64,000 nt of DNA from NCBI GenBank assembly GCA_907165275.2, contig OU015663.1, forward strand, positions 5,530,501 through 5,594,500, read 5' to 3'. The stretch comes from Zygaena filipendulae (Eukaryota; Arthropoda; Insecta; Lepidoptera; Zygaenidae). The notes below the pieces were generated by a model that saw only the letters and a program-made list of their open reading frames with translations, had not been told where the DNA came from and ran no database searches. The position numbers and the translations under genes were made by a program. Shown piece after piece: positions 42,906 through 55,533 of this stretch; position 1 is the first letter of the stretch, and each line of letters starts with the position of its first letter.

Positions 42906-44130
42906 AAGTTGATCTTGAAGCCCGGAAACGGTTGTGTCATAGTGTCAAAATTCATACAAAGGTACTTACCTTTTAGACTCGTATATCACCGATAATGTAG
43001 TGCAGTCGAAACGTGTATTATGGCTAACCATTTTAGCCAAAACTTCTAAAAACATAAAACACGCTTCATATAATAGTTACCCTGGTTTACTAGGCCATAG
43101 GCATTCTCACATTGAGATTAGGTGAATTGAGATGCAGCATGTCATAAAAACTACGAAACGAGTTGATCCCTGTGGGAAAGGTGATAAAGGTCCTTCTTTC
43201 TTACCACTTGCACTTTCCAAAATATCCGACCATAAACTGTATAAAAAAAAAACCATATTCGCTCTATAAAAGCCCTATACGACCCTTTCACAAGAAGATA
43301 AAGTTTAAATTACGATATAAATTTTGTATTGCTACGACAGGGATAAAACGCTAGGTAGTTAGTAAGTAGTTTTTATGTGACATATAACCAACGCTACCCC
43401 AGTGACTGAAGTAGAGGCATCTGCTTGAGGATAATTAGGTAACAGATCTATCTATAGCTACTAGTTGTACTTGTATATAAGTATGGCTCTTACGTTCTAG
43501 AGACTACAATTTGGTTAAGGATAAATCTTGTTATGTACAAAGTATTGTGTCTAGCAATTTGAAAGTGCAGACAAAATGATGTAATCCTTGATTTCTAAGT
43601 TCAGACTCAAAACTCAAATCATCAAGTGGCATTTGAGTGCAGTTTGTAAAAATAGAGTTGGTACTAAAAACTTTATTCAAATTTTAATTTGTGTAAGTAC
43701 TAAGTATATGAAAATACATTAATTACTGGGATTAAAAAACGATAAGATCGGAAAAACTAGCAACAAACCATCAGGCAATTTTATTGAAAGAAAAGAAAAT
43801 TGCTGCAATCTTTTTATAGAAACTTTATTATGATGAATCGTCTAAGACAGACGAGAAAGTTGGATAAGTATGCGAAGAAATGAGACTTTAAATTTATAAA
43901 ACTCAATAAGCGAAATAAACTGGAACATCATGTTATAAATAAAAAATAAATAAATAAAACCATTGACTCTTTACTCAACTAAATAATTATTGTAATATTT
44001 TTTTAATATTGCACCCTATACTATCTTACTTTCTATTTAAATGTTTTTATGCATGATTAAAATATCATTCAAACAATCAAACACCTTCCCACACATTTGT
44101 AATATCAGTAGCATTTAAATCTATATCTAT
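42906..44130. other. Intergenic DNA, nothing recognised
   Basis: No gene or named repeat. Confidence 0.45.
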
Positions 44131-44764
44131 ACTTATAATAAAACTGTAGAGAGGTCAATTCTGTACATTGAATATATATTCAAAATTAATATTGGAGGAT
44201 GAATGGTGATCGATACTGATGCCAAAAATGCAATCTTCTATATCTGTCTTCTTCTCTATCTTCTATACTTATAATAAAACTGTAGAGAGGTCAATTCTGT
44301 ACATTGAATATATGTATATTCAAAATTAATATTGGAGGATGAATGGTGATCGATACTGATGCCCAAAATACAATCAGTAAATTTTTTGTCTGTCTGCCTA
44401 TCTATCTGTCGGTCTAGCTGTCTGTCTGTATGTGCACACATGAGTCAAAAACTACTGAAGGGATTTTAACCAAACTTGATACGATTGTAGTCCAAGTGCA
44501 GGTTATAGGCTATATAACATAACGCTAAGACACATAGGAGCTGAGCAGTGACGATAAATTTGAAGCAAGTCTGATGAAAATGCGCTTTTGAGCTCTTATC
44601 CTCACATACGTTTACTCAATCACGCAAAAACGGCTGAACGGATTTGGATGAAATTTGGCATGCACATTGTCAGGGGTACAGAGAAGGACATAGGGTACTT
44701 TTTATCCCGGAATTCCCGCGGGAACTCCAAAATTACCGCGGGTGAAACCGCGTGGCACAACTAG
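44131..44764 (+). mobile_element. Composite Helitron-like element with (GTCY)n microsatellite
   Basis: A ~115-bp 5' segment (TATACTTATAATAAAACTGTAG ... GAATGGTGATCGATACTGATGCC) is present twice in tandem (44131-44245 and 44268-44370). A GTCT/GTCC/GTCG tract follows at 44387-44432, then TCAAAAACTACTGAAGGGAT. A Lep1-type 3' half comes next (CACGCAAAAACGGCTGAACG, GGAATTCCCGCGGGAACTCC) with the end CCGCGGGTGAAACCGCGTGG, CACAACTAG|T. A nearly complete inverted copy lies at 50903-51544. Confidence 0.75.
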
Positions 44765-44766
44765 TA

Positions 44767-45314
44767 TAATAAAAGAGTAGAATCCGCGATTCTGTACATT
44801 GAATATTTTTACCTAAAATTGAGAGGGGTGATAAAAGAAGAGTAATCAAGCCCAAAAAAAAAGTTTTTGAAATTCTTTTCTGTCTGTCTGCCGGTCTGTC
44901 TGTCTGTTCGCGATAATCTCCGCATATATTGAACGGGTTGTCATGCCGTTTTCAGTAGTAGATTAAACTAAGTCTGGAGCAACATATAGGCTTTGTTTCA
45001 TCGAAATAGGGCAAAAAAGTAATCATCAGTCAAAATACTTCAGCGCAATGCAATGGTCGAAAACTTCGATATAATGTTGCATAACGAACATGATAAAACC
45101 TTTTTAGAGATATGCATTTTTTTTTCTTTTGAATAGATTTTTCGCGAAGTGACAATTTTAAGCCTTGGAGAGAGAGATGATGCGATTATATTTTCTTTGA
45201 GACTAAAGAGTATATATTAACCACTACGTTTAAAAAGAGCGAGAAATTCTGACGTCATTACTGTCATTGCAAGGGTCGAAAATTCACGCGGGTGAAACCG
45301 CGGGCACCAGCTAG
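44767..45314 (+). mobile_element. Second Helitron-like element with (GTCT)n, abutting the first
   Basis: ATAATAAAAGAGTAGAATCCGCG, the GTCT tract at 44880-44910, CGCGATAATCTCCGCATATATTG, TGACGTCATTACTGTCATTG, end TCACGCGGGTGAAACCGCGGG, CACCAGCTAG|T. Starts within a few bases of the previous CTAG-T end. Confidence 0.65.
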
Positions 45315-46771
45315 TAATAAAATACGTGTATTTTCCTTGACGCAAATTATTTATTTGTCCTTATTTAAATAATAAGGAAACTATTCGGAAACTTTGATTG
45401 TGATAACGGTCCAACAGCGCACTGCGCCTACGTGGGAAGAGACGCGATAACGTTGGGATGACACCGGGTTCCCGCCCGTTACAACCATTTGTCTTTCCTT
45501 ACCCTAATTATGTGATGAAAATTTATTGTAATTACTATAATACCCGAAACTCAAATAAGTTGAGAATGTTAGCTTGAATTAATATGATTTAGTTTAAATC
45601 CGTTAAACAAATCCAGTTTCTTCAAATCTACTATCTACCTATAGTATGCCTACCTACGAAGTAATTGTAACTTTACACATGAAAAGCAATAAGTACATAA
45701 AACTACTTTTACAGTTATTTTCATAGTCAACTGTTGATTTCATTGGATCTAACTGGATTATAAATTGGACAGAATAATGACAAAATTTTTACAAAAATTT
45801 TTTAAAGATATTACAAAAAAATTACATTAGATACAAATAATCCTTGGTGCATAAAGAACAACATGAGATTTTAAAAATAATTATAATATTTGTAGAACTC
45901 CAAAATGCAAACAGTAGATACATAGGAGGACTAGTAATAGTAATGCAAACCATACACACATGCTATTTTATCCGAGACATATAGACAAAATAGGTTTGGA
46001 GCTAGGTGGCGCTTTGTGGTAATGTCCAAAATCATTGATATACAATATTAACAGCAGAACATTACACTGCAATTTGCAGTACATTTCAAAACTTTTAAAG
46101 CTACTTTTTTGGAGAAATAAATATATAGAGCAAGCATTTCTCATTAATTCTAAAAATAAATAATATAATATTTTACGTGTAGGTCTTATAACACGTTTAT
46201 CTTTTATTTACAAAGTAGTAGGACTCACTATAAATAAAAACAATAAATAAAACAAAACAATGTAAAATATACCAAAAGTATACGTGTAGCAGTGTGTTTG
46301 ATGTTTTAATAAAGAATACTTGAAACCTAGATGGTTTTTACTTGTGAAAATAACTATAGAGGAAAATGATTCATCGAACAAAGATTTTAAAAACTGCAAC
46401 ATACTTAGGTACATACTTGAATTAAAAAACAAGTGAACATCAAATATATGACATCACATTGGACCTGTTATTTCTAACTAGTTACTTATTACTAATGTTT
46501 GATTATTATTTTAATTTTAATACGAAACAGTAAATTTTAATTTTCACTATTTATAATTTAACAAAATTTATGAATTTCTAATACGCATAAGCGTAAATTA
46601 TTTTTACTTTATAATTTACCTGCCGGCGGCGCGGCGGGTTGATTGCATAGTGGCTTGTTATGTTTAACAATCGAATAAATTTTCTAAATTTACTGGTTGT
46701 TGTATGCTGTTTTATGCGGTCAACGAAGAGGTTTCATGCCTGTTGACTAATTGCTATAATTTGTATTTATA
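45315..46771. other. Intergenic DNA with a possible SINE relic
   Basis: 45960-46040 (GGAGCTAGGTGGCGCTTTGTGG, TAATGTCCAAAATCATTG) resembles the 3' part of the SINE at 8755-8815. 45400-45500 is a GC-balanced unique piece. No gene. Confidence 0.4.
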
Positions 46772-47059
46772 CTAGCTCGCCGCCGCCGCGATTTCATCCG
46801 CGGTAATTTCGGAGTTCCCGCGGAGGTTGGGGGAAAAAAGTACTCTATGTATTTCTTTGTGCCCCGATAGTAACTTACGGTGATTAGCTGTTCTCAGCAT
46901 TAGTGCCGGAGTTCCGGCGGGAATTCCAGGATAAAAACTATCCTATCTTTTAAGTTGGGCCATATTATAAATGGTTAGAAAATTTTATCAAAATCCGTTC
47001 AGTAGTTTCGAAGTCCATCGCGGACAAACAACGTGACAAGTGATTTATATATATTAAGA
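46772..47059 (-). mobile_element. Helitron-like element, minus strand, composite
   Basis: Two 3'-type ends occur in series (CTAGCTCGCC...GCGATTTCATCCGCGG and TAGCTGTTCTCAGC, GTTCCGGCGGGAATTCC). Then come ACTATCCTATCTTTTAAGTTG, GTCCATCGCGGACAAACAAC and the 5' end TTATATATATTAAGA. Its 5' half is the uninterrupted counterpart of the Helitron into which the Tc1 transposon at 16563 jumped. Confidence 0.7.
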
Positions 47060-48284
47060 TATATTATTTATGTTTATAACCGACAGCAAGTTACAGAAGT
47101 AAGTATATAAAAAAATATTTACTAACTATATGGAAATCAAACATTATTTTCTTTTGCAATTCATAATTTAAAAAACCGATCAAAAACTAGACAAGCTAAA
47201 ACAATTTAAGTTCCTATACTAAAACAACAGTAATAGGTCAAATTTAATTTTAAAAATACTTTTTTGCCGCAACTATTAAAAGTTTTTTTCGTAATCCATG
47301 GCTTATTATTTACAAACCTTAAAAGGTGTCATCGAGATCAATCATCATGCAAATTATATTTTTAAGTATTTTTGAAACTTATTTTTCTACAAAAACTTTA
47401 GTGACAGATGAACAAAAGGACATAATGCGTGTATTTGGGCTTCGTTTTTCCTTTTTAGGTATTTTACCTTAAAAAGGTTAACCGACACAAGGCAAATGGA
47501 GTTAATAAAAACCAAACAGTGTGCGTAGCTGTTGCACAGTGCTTTGTCTTTGTTTGCTGATGCCCGTCTAGCCACAAACAATTAGCTCTTTAGTATACTC
47601 GCTCCGATTTGCCACACTTCACCAGAGAGACGAGGGCGCACGACACCGCACGCGGCGCCGTAACGACTGGATGTGCAAACGCTTACCATTGTCCGGGTTG
47701 GGTTAAGAACTTTCCTATCTCATTCGCTCTTTCAGTACTTACAAATGCGAGTTATTCTCTATTTTTGTTGAGACATAGACATTGACAAAATTTATTTTTA
47801 GGCAAACAACACAGCATATAAAAATATTTAGTACAAAGTACCTAATTTATAGAGTAGGTAGGGGAGTGGCCTCCCCGGGAGGGTGGGTTACAATTATCAG
47901 TGGTCAATTTTAACTAGCAAATTTCTCTGAGTTTTTATAGAGTACCAAAATACTATATTTTAATTTACAGATGTTTATTTCAAGTTATGTTAGGGTTAGT
48001 TTAGTTTTCTTTTCTTGACTTCATTTATGAAGAGAAGAAGAGAAAAAAAAGCTGTATCTAAAGGTCTTAAGTTTTGAATATTCAATGAATATCTATAGGT
48101 ATAGATATTACTAATAGCATATAGAGAAAATATTTGATTTTTAAATGTTTGTTAATGGATAAGCCGATTTAAAATTAATTCACTTATAGGAAGCTTCAGT
48201 ATTTCAGAGTAATATGTATATAGCCTACGGTACGTTTTTCACATTCTACGATCTATAGTTTTTTTCCACAAAATGCTAAGCTTA
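47060..48284. other. Intergenic DNA with a small GC-rich patch
   Basis: 47620-47710 is GC-rich (GCACGACACCGCACGCGGCG). No frame, motif or repeat is recognised. Confidence 0.4.
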
Positions 48285-48470
48285 AAATCAAATCAAAACA
48301 AATGTTCTTTATTACTTTGGAAAGGTTGCTACAATCATCTTATAATAATCGTCAGCAGGTTCTTAGAACTATAAATTAGTGTCAGTTCGGGATCCGTCTT
48401 CTACTGAGAAGAACTGACAAGATACTCAGCAGCGCTGTCTTTTTGTATTATGAATAAGATTATGATCCTA
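48285..48470 (-). mobile_element. 3' end of a non-LTR element, minus strand
   Basis: Plus-strand AAATCAAATCAAAAC is the inverted (TTTGA)n tail, next to TTCTTTATT (inverted AATAAAGAA). GGATCCGTCTTCTACTGAGA and GAACTGACAAGATACTCAGC follow. No coding part remains. Confidence 0.5.
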
Positions 48471-50092
48471 CCTACTTATAAAGTGAGAGAACAAAAAACA
48501 ATAATTGAATAGATCAATTCATTCCCAAACGTCTGCATCATTTAAATAGTCTACTACACTATAGGTATTATGCTTCAGTAAATAATTTTAATCTCTGATG
48601 ACGATTCCACAGTTACATCTTCCGTGTAACTTGTATCTCAGATAAAGCACCGAATATACGCGAATATGCGTAATTAATATGCCTGTTTGTTCAGGTCAAA
48701 TTAATTTATGTTTGCCATGTAGCGGAGTCGGGTGTTTTAAGACGAAAATAAATTACACATATTGATTCTGTTTACTTATGTTGGCACACGAATTTCATAT
48801 TGTTAGATATAAGATTAGCGAATTTATTGAGCGAAACGTCTTGGTGGATTTACGTATCAAGTATATTTTTGTAATTCTTACTGCTAATAAGGTGAATTAG
48901 ACGGTTCACAAAGTAATATATATTATATTATAGTAGGTATTATATTATCTGTGGTAATACCTAACAGGTAAGTTAACGATTACTTCCCAGATGTTCTTTC
49001 TTTTCATCGTGTAGATACTAAACATATTCTTTCATCAAAGAACTACGTAAGTAAGTACATGCAGTTATAATGAATCAATCATTTTCATCTTCATTGAATG
49101 AAAACATTGAAAAAATCAGATTTTAATCACTTACATTGTTTAAAATAAAAAAGGTGTTGATATATTATAAATATACTTAATATAAATTTAATTGAAAAAG
49201 CTACTCAAATTGAAGTTTACGTTACGTGGTAAATTATACATAAACAGGCGACGACAATGGAATAAATAAATTTAGAAAAATATTTTATTTAACACACACG
49301 CTTAACTAATTAATGTTGCCTCAAAATTAGTTAACATCGTTTTAAAGAGCATCAAAGATTACGTGAAAACATGGAGAACCTAAATAATAAATAATAATTT
49401 AATTGCACTTATGACTCTTTATATTCACTATTTATTAAACTGCCACATTTTATAATGCGACACGTGCAACAAAGTAATTATATTTCTAGTATGCAATAAA
49501 AAATAAAGAAGTACACAAAAGAGTTGTAAACTTGTCTGTTTCCTTCTCTAATTAGCTGTCTGCTGTTTCTGAACGAAAACGAAAAACTTAACAAGCGAAT
49601 CATTTGGACAAGATGCTCGTTGGCTGAATACCAAAAACGTGGCAGTATTGGCTAGGTTGTTGGGCTAGATACGTACTCGTAAGTACACTACTAACTACTA
49701 AGTAAGCACTTGCAGTGGTGCGTGCGTATAAGGCTTTCAGATGCTTGGTATGTAAGTTAAAATGGAAATATATACATTCTTTTAATATATTATTAATATA
49801 TATATATATATATATATTCCACATGGAATAAGCATGACCCTTGTACATGATTACTTTTATTCTTTCTTTCTTTTTTATGTTGTCCTTGTGTGCATTAATT
49901 GTTAAATAAATAAATATATGTATTATAGTTAGGTTTGATAACCAGTAGACTAACGGTGCTGTATCTATAAAGCGAAACGTACGAGTACTTAATTTTGCAC
50001 TATTAGCCGCACACATCAAAGGTTTTTGTGCTCCAATATCGAACAGAATTTGGAACGACACTAACGTTCTATGTGTTATGCTATACACATAA
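48471..50092. other. Intergenic DNA with simple repeats and a retroposon tail
   Basis: It includes (TA)n at 49785-49816 and a retroposon tail at 49875-49920 (TTATGTTGTCCTTGTGTGCA then TAAATAAATA), the plus-strand match of 35905-35968. A 188-codon minus frame covering 49600-50166 runs through the (TA)n tract and into a Helitron-like end. It is not a gene. Confidence 0.45.
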
Positions 50093-50290
50093 CTAGCTGT
50101 CCCCCATGGTCTCACCCGTGGTAATTTCAGAGTTCCCGCGGAAATTCCAGGATAAAATAGATACATAAACCTTCCTCATGAATCACAATATTTATTGGTG
50201 AAAACCGCATGAAAATCCGTTGCGCAGTTTTAAAGATCTAAGCATACATAGGGACTGACAGCGGGAAGCGACTTTGTTTTATACAATGTA
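50093..50290 (-). mobile_element. Helitron-like element, minus strand
   Basis: CTAGCTGTCCCCCATGGTCTCACC, GAGTTCCCGCGGAAATTCC, AAACCGCATGAAAATCCG and the 5' end near TGTTTTATACAATG. Related to the 31150 subfamily. Confidence 0.65.
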
Positions 50291-50902
50291 GTGATTTATA
50301 ATGATGATGAAAAAGCACTTGAGTGAAAATTTGACGGGTAAGTCGTTATTGATAAAACTTAAAACTGGCAACACTACGAGTACACGATCCCCGTTTAATT
50401 AGAGGCTGTGCCCCGGGAGCTCGTGGCCAGTGCCAAATGGAATGTTTGCATTGTACGAAGCGAATTGTATTCAGTAAGATGTATTTATATTACCCGTATA
50501 CGGACATATTATGTACGAGTCTAGTGTAGTAGGTATATGCTACGAAGACGAACGGTATCCCTTTGAGGAGCTATTTCTAGCAAGCCCAAGCATTGATGTT
50601 ATGTTACAAATGTGTAGGTGTATTTATGTACATATTCACATTTGAATCATGAATATCCGAGTTTCCGTTACCAAATAAACAGGAAGGTACATAAAACTTA
50701 AAAAAATTGAATACGTAGATAAAGTAAATAAAAGAAAAAGGTATATTATATAATTATTTATTTTTTGTAAATCGTAGACTTTTTTAAATGAATAAAAAAC
50801 AATTATTTATATAGCATCGATAACAACTGACTGACTTAATGACATTTAGTTTCAAATTTAGAAACCATTGTCTAGAATGTTTATTAATCTTTTTATTTAT
50901 AA
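50291..50902. other. Intergenic DNA, nothing recognised
   Basis: No gene. Confidence 0.45.
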
Positions 50903-51544
50903 CTAACTGGGCCCCGTGGTTTCACCCGCGTGAGTTTCAGAATTCCCGTAAGAACTCCAAAGTAGCTATGCATCAGAATATATTTAGCAGTGAAAGACCC
51001 GTCCAAATGGGTCAAACGTTTCGGAATTCCGGGATAAAAAGTGACAACGTGCATGCCAAATTTCATCCAAATCCTTTCAGTCGTTTTTGCGTGATTGAGT
51101 AAACGTATAACGTACGTTGTTTATTATTTATTTTAGTTTATATTGGGTTTTTTATGCCTGGAATAAAAAGATTTATTATTATTATTGTTATTATTATGCG
51201 AGGCTAAGAGTTCGAAAGCGCATTTTCATCCGACTTGCTTCAAATTTATCGTCACTCCTCAGCTCCTATGTGTCTTAGAATTATGTTATATATAACCTGC
51301 ACATGGACTACATTGGTACCAAGTTTGGTTAAAATCCCTTCAGTAGTTTTTGACCCATGTGTGCACATACAGACAGACAGACAGACAGACAGAAAGACAG
51401 ATCGACAGACAGACAGACAAAAAATTTACTGATTGCATTTTTGGCATCAGTATCGATGACCATTCACCCTCCAATATTATTTTTTAATAAATATTCAATG
51501 TACAGAATTGACCTCTCTACAGTTTTATTATAAGTATATAGATA
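50903..51544 (-). mobile_element. Composite Helitron-like element, inverted copy of 44131-44764
   Basis: On the minus strand, from 51544: CTTATAATAAAACTGTAGAG, CATCGATACTGATGCC, the CAGA/GTCT tract (51366-51420), TCAAAAACTACTGAAGGGAT, CTAAGACACATAGGAGCTGA, AATGCGCTTTCGAACTC, CACGCAAAAACGACTGAAAG, ending in a decayed hairpin at 50903-50935. A GCCTGGAATAAAAAG-(ATT)n retroposon tail is inserted at about 51110-51200. The 5' duplication seen at 44131 is absent. Confidence 0.7.
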
Positions 51545-52328
51545 TATATGTATTGATGATTCGTCTAGTTACGAAAACTTGCACCAAGCTAGCCCCGGAA
51601 TACGCGGAATACCAGTAGGCAACGAGAACAACAAACAATAATTAAGGAGTAACTCGACATCTCACTTAACAACAAAACCCCTGTCAAAACTTATCACGGG
51701 CACTTCGGCTGGCAATAATAATAATAATTAATATTGATGCGTGGCGGTGACGTTTCCATACTTAGTGACCCTTTGGAACAGAACTCGCATGAGAGGTCGA
51801 GGAACAAGTCTCACGATCCCGGTCGCGGTCGTCCCTTTTACTTGCCAAGTTTGAATGGCAACTGAGGTAAGAGAACCTCCGTATAGTGCGGGCCGATATG
51901 TAATTAATAATCGTTAATTGTGCATAGCTTGGTTTCTTACTACGCTCCATTAATCGAGACAAAGGACGTATTACAATTTGAATTTACTATAAGTTTTTTT
52001 TTTTAACTATCGTAATCCTAAATGCAATTTCGTGGCGGTTTCACCCGTGTTAATAAAATCTACCTGCGAAATTTTATCTTCAGAAGTAAAGTCGTTTTTG
52101 ATACTTCGATGTTTAGTAGGTATAACGCGAATGAAATGGTTGACACACTGATGTATTTAACGGTTCCAATCGCGTTAGTTTCAAACGTATGATATACATA
52201 TACTATGTATAATGATTTGATGATTTTAGTACGTATGTATTATCATTAGTCGTATATCATAATATGTAATATACGTACTAAAATATTTTTATACGTTTAT
52301 CATTAGTCTTATATCATATACATATGCG
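51545..52328. other. Intergenic DNA, nothing recognised
   Basis: No gene. 52190-52325 repeats TATCATTAGTC.TATATCAT twice. A weak Helitron-like scrap lies at 52025-52060. Confidence 0.4.
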
Positions 52329-53855
52329 TAGGGGAGATCCACCATGAAACGGACGTTTAACTTTGAATTTTCTTTTTACTCTCTTATGTCCGTTTTATGA
52401 CACAGGTAGCATTGAATAGGACGATGGGTCTCTTGAAACGGACTAGGAACCAATGCCATACTTTGAGCCATATGAATACTCAATGTTTCACAAATTCTTT
52501 GGTTTTATACAATAACTTTTATTTAAATAAGTCAATCATTTTGATACAACGTAAACTGAGAAAATAAACAATTACAAAAAAAAAATAACAAATAATTAGA
52601 CTACTTCTTAGCCTTAGTTCCAATCTGCTTTTTTTGGATGAATCCTCTTCTTTGACGGTATCTGATGGTGATGAATAAATAAAACCAGTTTTAAGAAACT
52701 ACAGTAAGTATACTGGAATAATGAATCAGACAGGCAAAATTTTGTTTTTATCTAAGGCACTGACGCATCCAATTGGACGTCCATTTAACGCGATGGTACC
52801 TGTCCCATTCATTGCAGAACTAACATAATAGTACATTGTTATCCTAGGGGTGAAAGTAACCCTTTAATAATAAATAAATATAAAATAAATTATATAATAA
52901 ATTTTTAAAATAAATAAATATAAATAAAAAGACTTATTTAGTCCCGAGATGGGGTTTGGCGCCCGAGCGTAGCGAGGGCGCCAATAGATCGAGGGTCTTT
53001 CTCCCGAGGGTAACACTGTGCTTTTCATTACGAATGCAAGGAAAGTCAAAATAAAAATAGGAATTAGCTAAAGAAAAAATGAGTGAAGATCGGATAGTCG
53101 CTTGACACTTTCCCGCCTATTTCTTTTTCTTTGGCCGGCTAGCTATTCAGCCAGTATTTTTTATTTACATTGTGGCGACCTAAAAAAAATATTTTCTTTA
53201 ATTATTAAGTATTAATTAAAGAAAATAAAAAAATATAAATAGGAATTAGCTTAAGAAAAAGTGAGTGAATTTTATTTTAATTAATACTTACTTAAACTTT
53301 ACGTTATTTCAATTTTACATCGCGCTGGCTGTATAGAAAGTTGAAACATGGTTCAATAGAAATGTGAAAATAGACCTAGTTTTTTTTTAATAATTTGACA
53401 GTTGTCAGTTGAAAGCGATTCTCCCTAGGGCTGAAAAGGGTTACTTTCAACCCGCTTCTCAGGCAACTTCAGACCTACTTTCCGAGTATGTGTAATGAAA
53501 AAAACAATTTAACCAAATTCCAAAATATTTAAGTATTAATAATATTTAACACACCATTCCGTATCTTCTTGAGAATATGTCATAACAAATACAACTATCA
53601 CAATTGTAGCTTTAGTAATTTTCGAATTTTAAATTAGTTTGCCAATATAGGATTTTTTTACCAAACTCATGCGCTTCAACAAAGTGTGAAAAAGTTAACA
53701 AAATAATGGCTGCCGAAATCTGTCGTTAGTGTGGGCTTTTCTATGGTCATCATTGTTGCCATCAACCAAAACACATTAATATTTTTGCTCAAAATTATTT
53801 AAGATATCTTCATTGTCCGTTTCATTAAGCGTCCGTTTAATTGCGTATTCCCCTA
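52329..53855. mobile_element. Non-autonomous DNA transposon with AAACGGAC subterminal repeats
   Basis: The ends are TAGGGGAG at 52329 and TCCCCTA at 53849-53855, with TA as a possible target duplication. Inside the ends, the octamer AAACGGAC or its complement recurs near both termini (about 52347, 52391, 52436, 53818, 53832), as transposase-binding repeats often do. No transposase is recognisable. A second element (52848-53453) is nested inside. Confidence 0.55.
52848..53453. mobile_element. Nested MITE-like element
   Basis: GGTGAAAGTAACCCTTT at 52850-52866 and its inverse AAAAGGGTTACTTTCAACC at 53435-53453 bound it. It holds a GGCGCCC...GGGCGCC hairpin at 52960-52984, a 14-bp-arm AT hairpin (53191-53226), and a direct repeat of AATAGGAATTAGCT..AAGAAAAA (53058 and 53240). 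Confidence 0.55.
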
Positions 53856-54572
53856 GATACTAAAATTATTTTAGTACGTATATCATACGTATTAGAAGCA
53901 TTAATCTATCTGCGTATGGAATTATTTTTCATGCAAAAATATAAGCCTCATTTTAAAATTTCCAATAGATAGATACAAAAATAAATGTACCTACCTATAT
54001 TTGTATGTATATTTGTGTCCTTGTGTACACAAAATTGTGTAAATATATAAATATTTTTGTGTTTATCTGTATTTTTATACTATTATCTACACACATATCA
54101 CAACATACAGTTTATATATATTTACATATAGTTAATAATTTGTAAAGTAAATCAAAACCTTATCTTGTTTGTTTATCCCTATAACATCATGAACTGTAAT
54201 TACAAAATAAACTACCTATAGGTACATAACAATTTTAACATTGACTACGGCACATCATACATTGGAAATTGGAAATAAATGCCTTTAAGCCTCCAATTAC
54301 CCAGATCGAGAATATCGGATTTTCAATCACGTAAGTTTGCGTTCGGTTGCAATATTATGTCATCTTTTTTCCGAATTGAAATAGAACATGATTCACAATG
54401 ATTCATTACAAATTACACTTTTAAAAGTAATTTCGTCTTCTTCTTTTCTTCAATTATGGCGCTCTGTCGCGATTTATCGCATTTAATTCTGCTAATGTAT
54501 GTCTTTACTTTACCGCTAGTTGAACTCATGTGTCAATTGTTAAAATTTTTGCGACTACTATATTAAAACAGC
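53856..54572. other. Intergenic DNA, nothing recognised
   Basis: AT-rich, no gene. Confidence 0.45.
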
Positions 54573-55305
54573 TGCGACGTATGTCTCCGCATATCGCTCC
54601 CAGGAGGGAGCAGTTTGGGTTCCGGTTGGAACACTCCATCACTCTCCAGTTGTCGAGGGTATTCAGCACATGACGGTGGCCCTCAATAAGAGGACAACCA
54701 CCGTCACTGTTCTCCTCGAAATGGAGAAGGCGTTCGATAGGGTCTGGCATAAGGGTCTTCTGCTGAAGCCATCGTCGTCCGCGCTTCCCCGGCGTACAGT
54801 CCGGGTGGTGGCGTCCTTTCTATCCGACCGCCGCTTCTGTGTGGCGGTAGAGGACGTCACCTCGACTGAGCGTCCGATCGGGGCTTGCGTGCCACAGGGC
54901 AGCTGCCTCTCCCCGGCCTGTTATTCCCGATACACCGACGACATCCCAGTGGGGGATGGGGTCGAGTTGGCTCTGTACGCCGATGACGCGACGTACCTAC
55001 TACACCTCATCCATGAGCTCTGCGTTCGCCACGAAACGGCTGCAGCGCACGCTTGATCTCCTCCCGGACTGGCTCTTCAAGTGGATACTGTCGGGAAGAC
55101 ACAGGCTATATGCGTCGGCAATCTCAAACGCCCACCGCCACCTCTCCGCCTCTACGGGCAGGACATAGTGTGGTCCCCTCAGGTGAAGTACCTGGGAGTC
55201 ACGGTGGATCGTCCGAACATCCGAGAGGTGACCTCTCGGATGTTCGAACGGGCGGACGCGTTAGACCACGAGCACATCCGTGGTCTGTATAAATGTATGA
55301 AATAG
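54573..55305 (+). pseudogene. Non-LTR retrotransposon reverse transcriptase fragment (Jockey/CR1-like)
   Basis: The open stretch 54670-55056 shows reverse transcriptase blocks: LLEMEKAFDRVWHKGLL (block A with the first catalytic Asp), VPQGSCLSP followed by YTDDIP (block B) and LALYADDATYL (block C, YADD). Upstream, in another frame, REQFGFR and HSITLQL match the block before A. Downstream, after a frameshift near 55056, GKTQAICVG and VKYLGVTVD match the segment after the YADD box. The endonuclease, the N-terminus and the 3' end are missing. At least two frameshifts make it dead. It is more GC-rich than its surroundings. The clade assignment rests on the DIP...LALYADD spacing and is tentative. 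Confidence 0.85.
55212..55251. repeat. Near-perfect hairpin at the broken end of the RT fragment
   Basis: CGAACATCCGAGAGGT and its exact reverse complement ACCTCTCGGATGTTCG are separated by one base. RT-like coding stops at this point. Confidence 0.8.
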
Positions 55306-55533
55306 GTAATGTTTTTATATCGAGCTAAGTTATTGCGGGACAGCTCTATACAAAATTAAAAATGTATATATTTGTCACAATATGGCAAAAATAAATAAAG
55401 CTATGATTGATCACTCATAAGATATACACACGTATAATATGATGACGAAAAAGCCTGCACGGCTATAAATACTTTCTTTACAATATTTTCATTATAATAA
55501 TATAGGTTTGTGATAAGTTTCATCATATATTTC
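55306..55533. other. Intergenic DNA, nothing recognised
   Basis: No feature. Confidence 0.45.

Noticed and set aside
49600..50166. 188-codon minus-strand frame
   Set aside because: It runs through a (TA)n microsatellite and a Helitron-like end, has low-complexity Ile/Tyr repeats and no domain.
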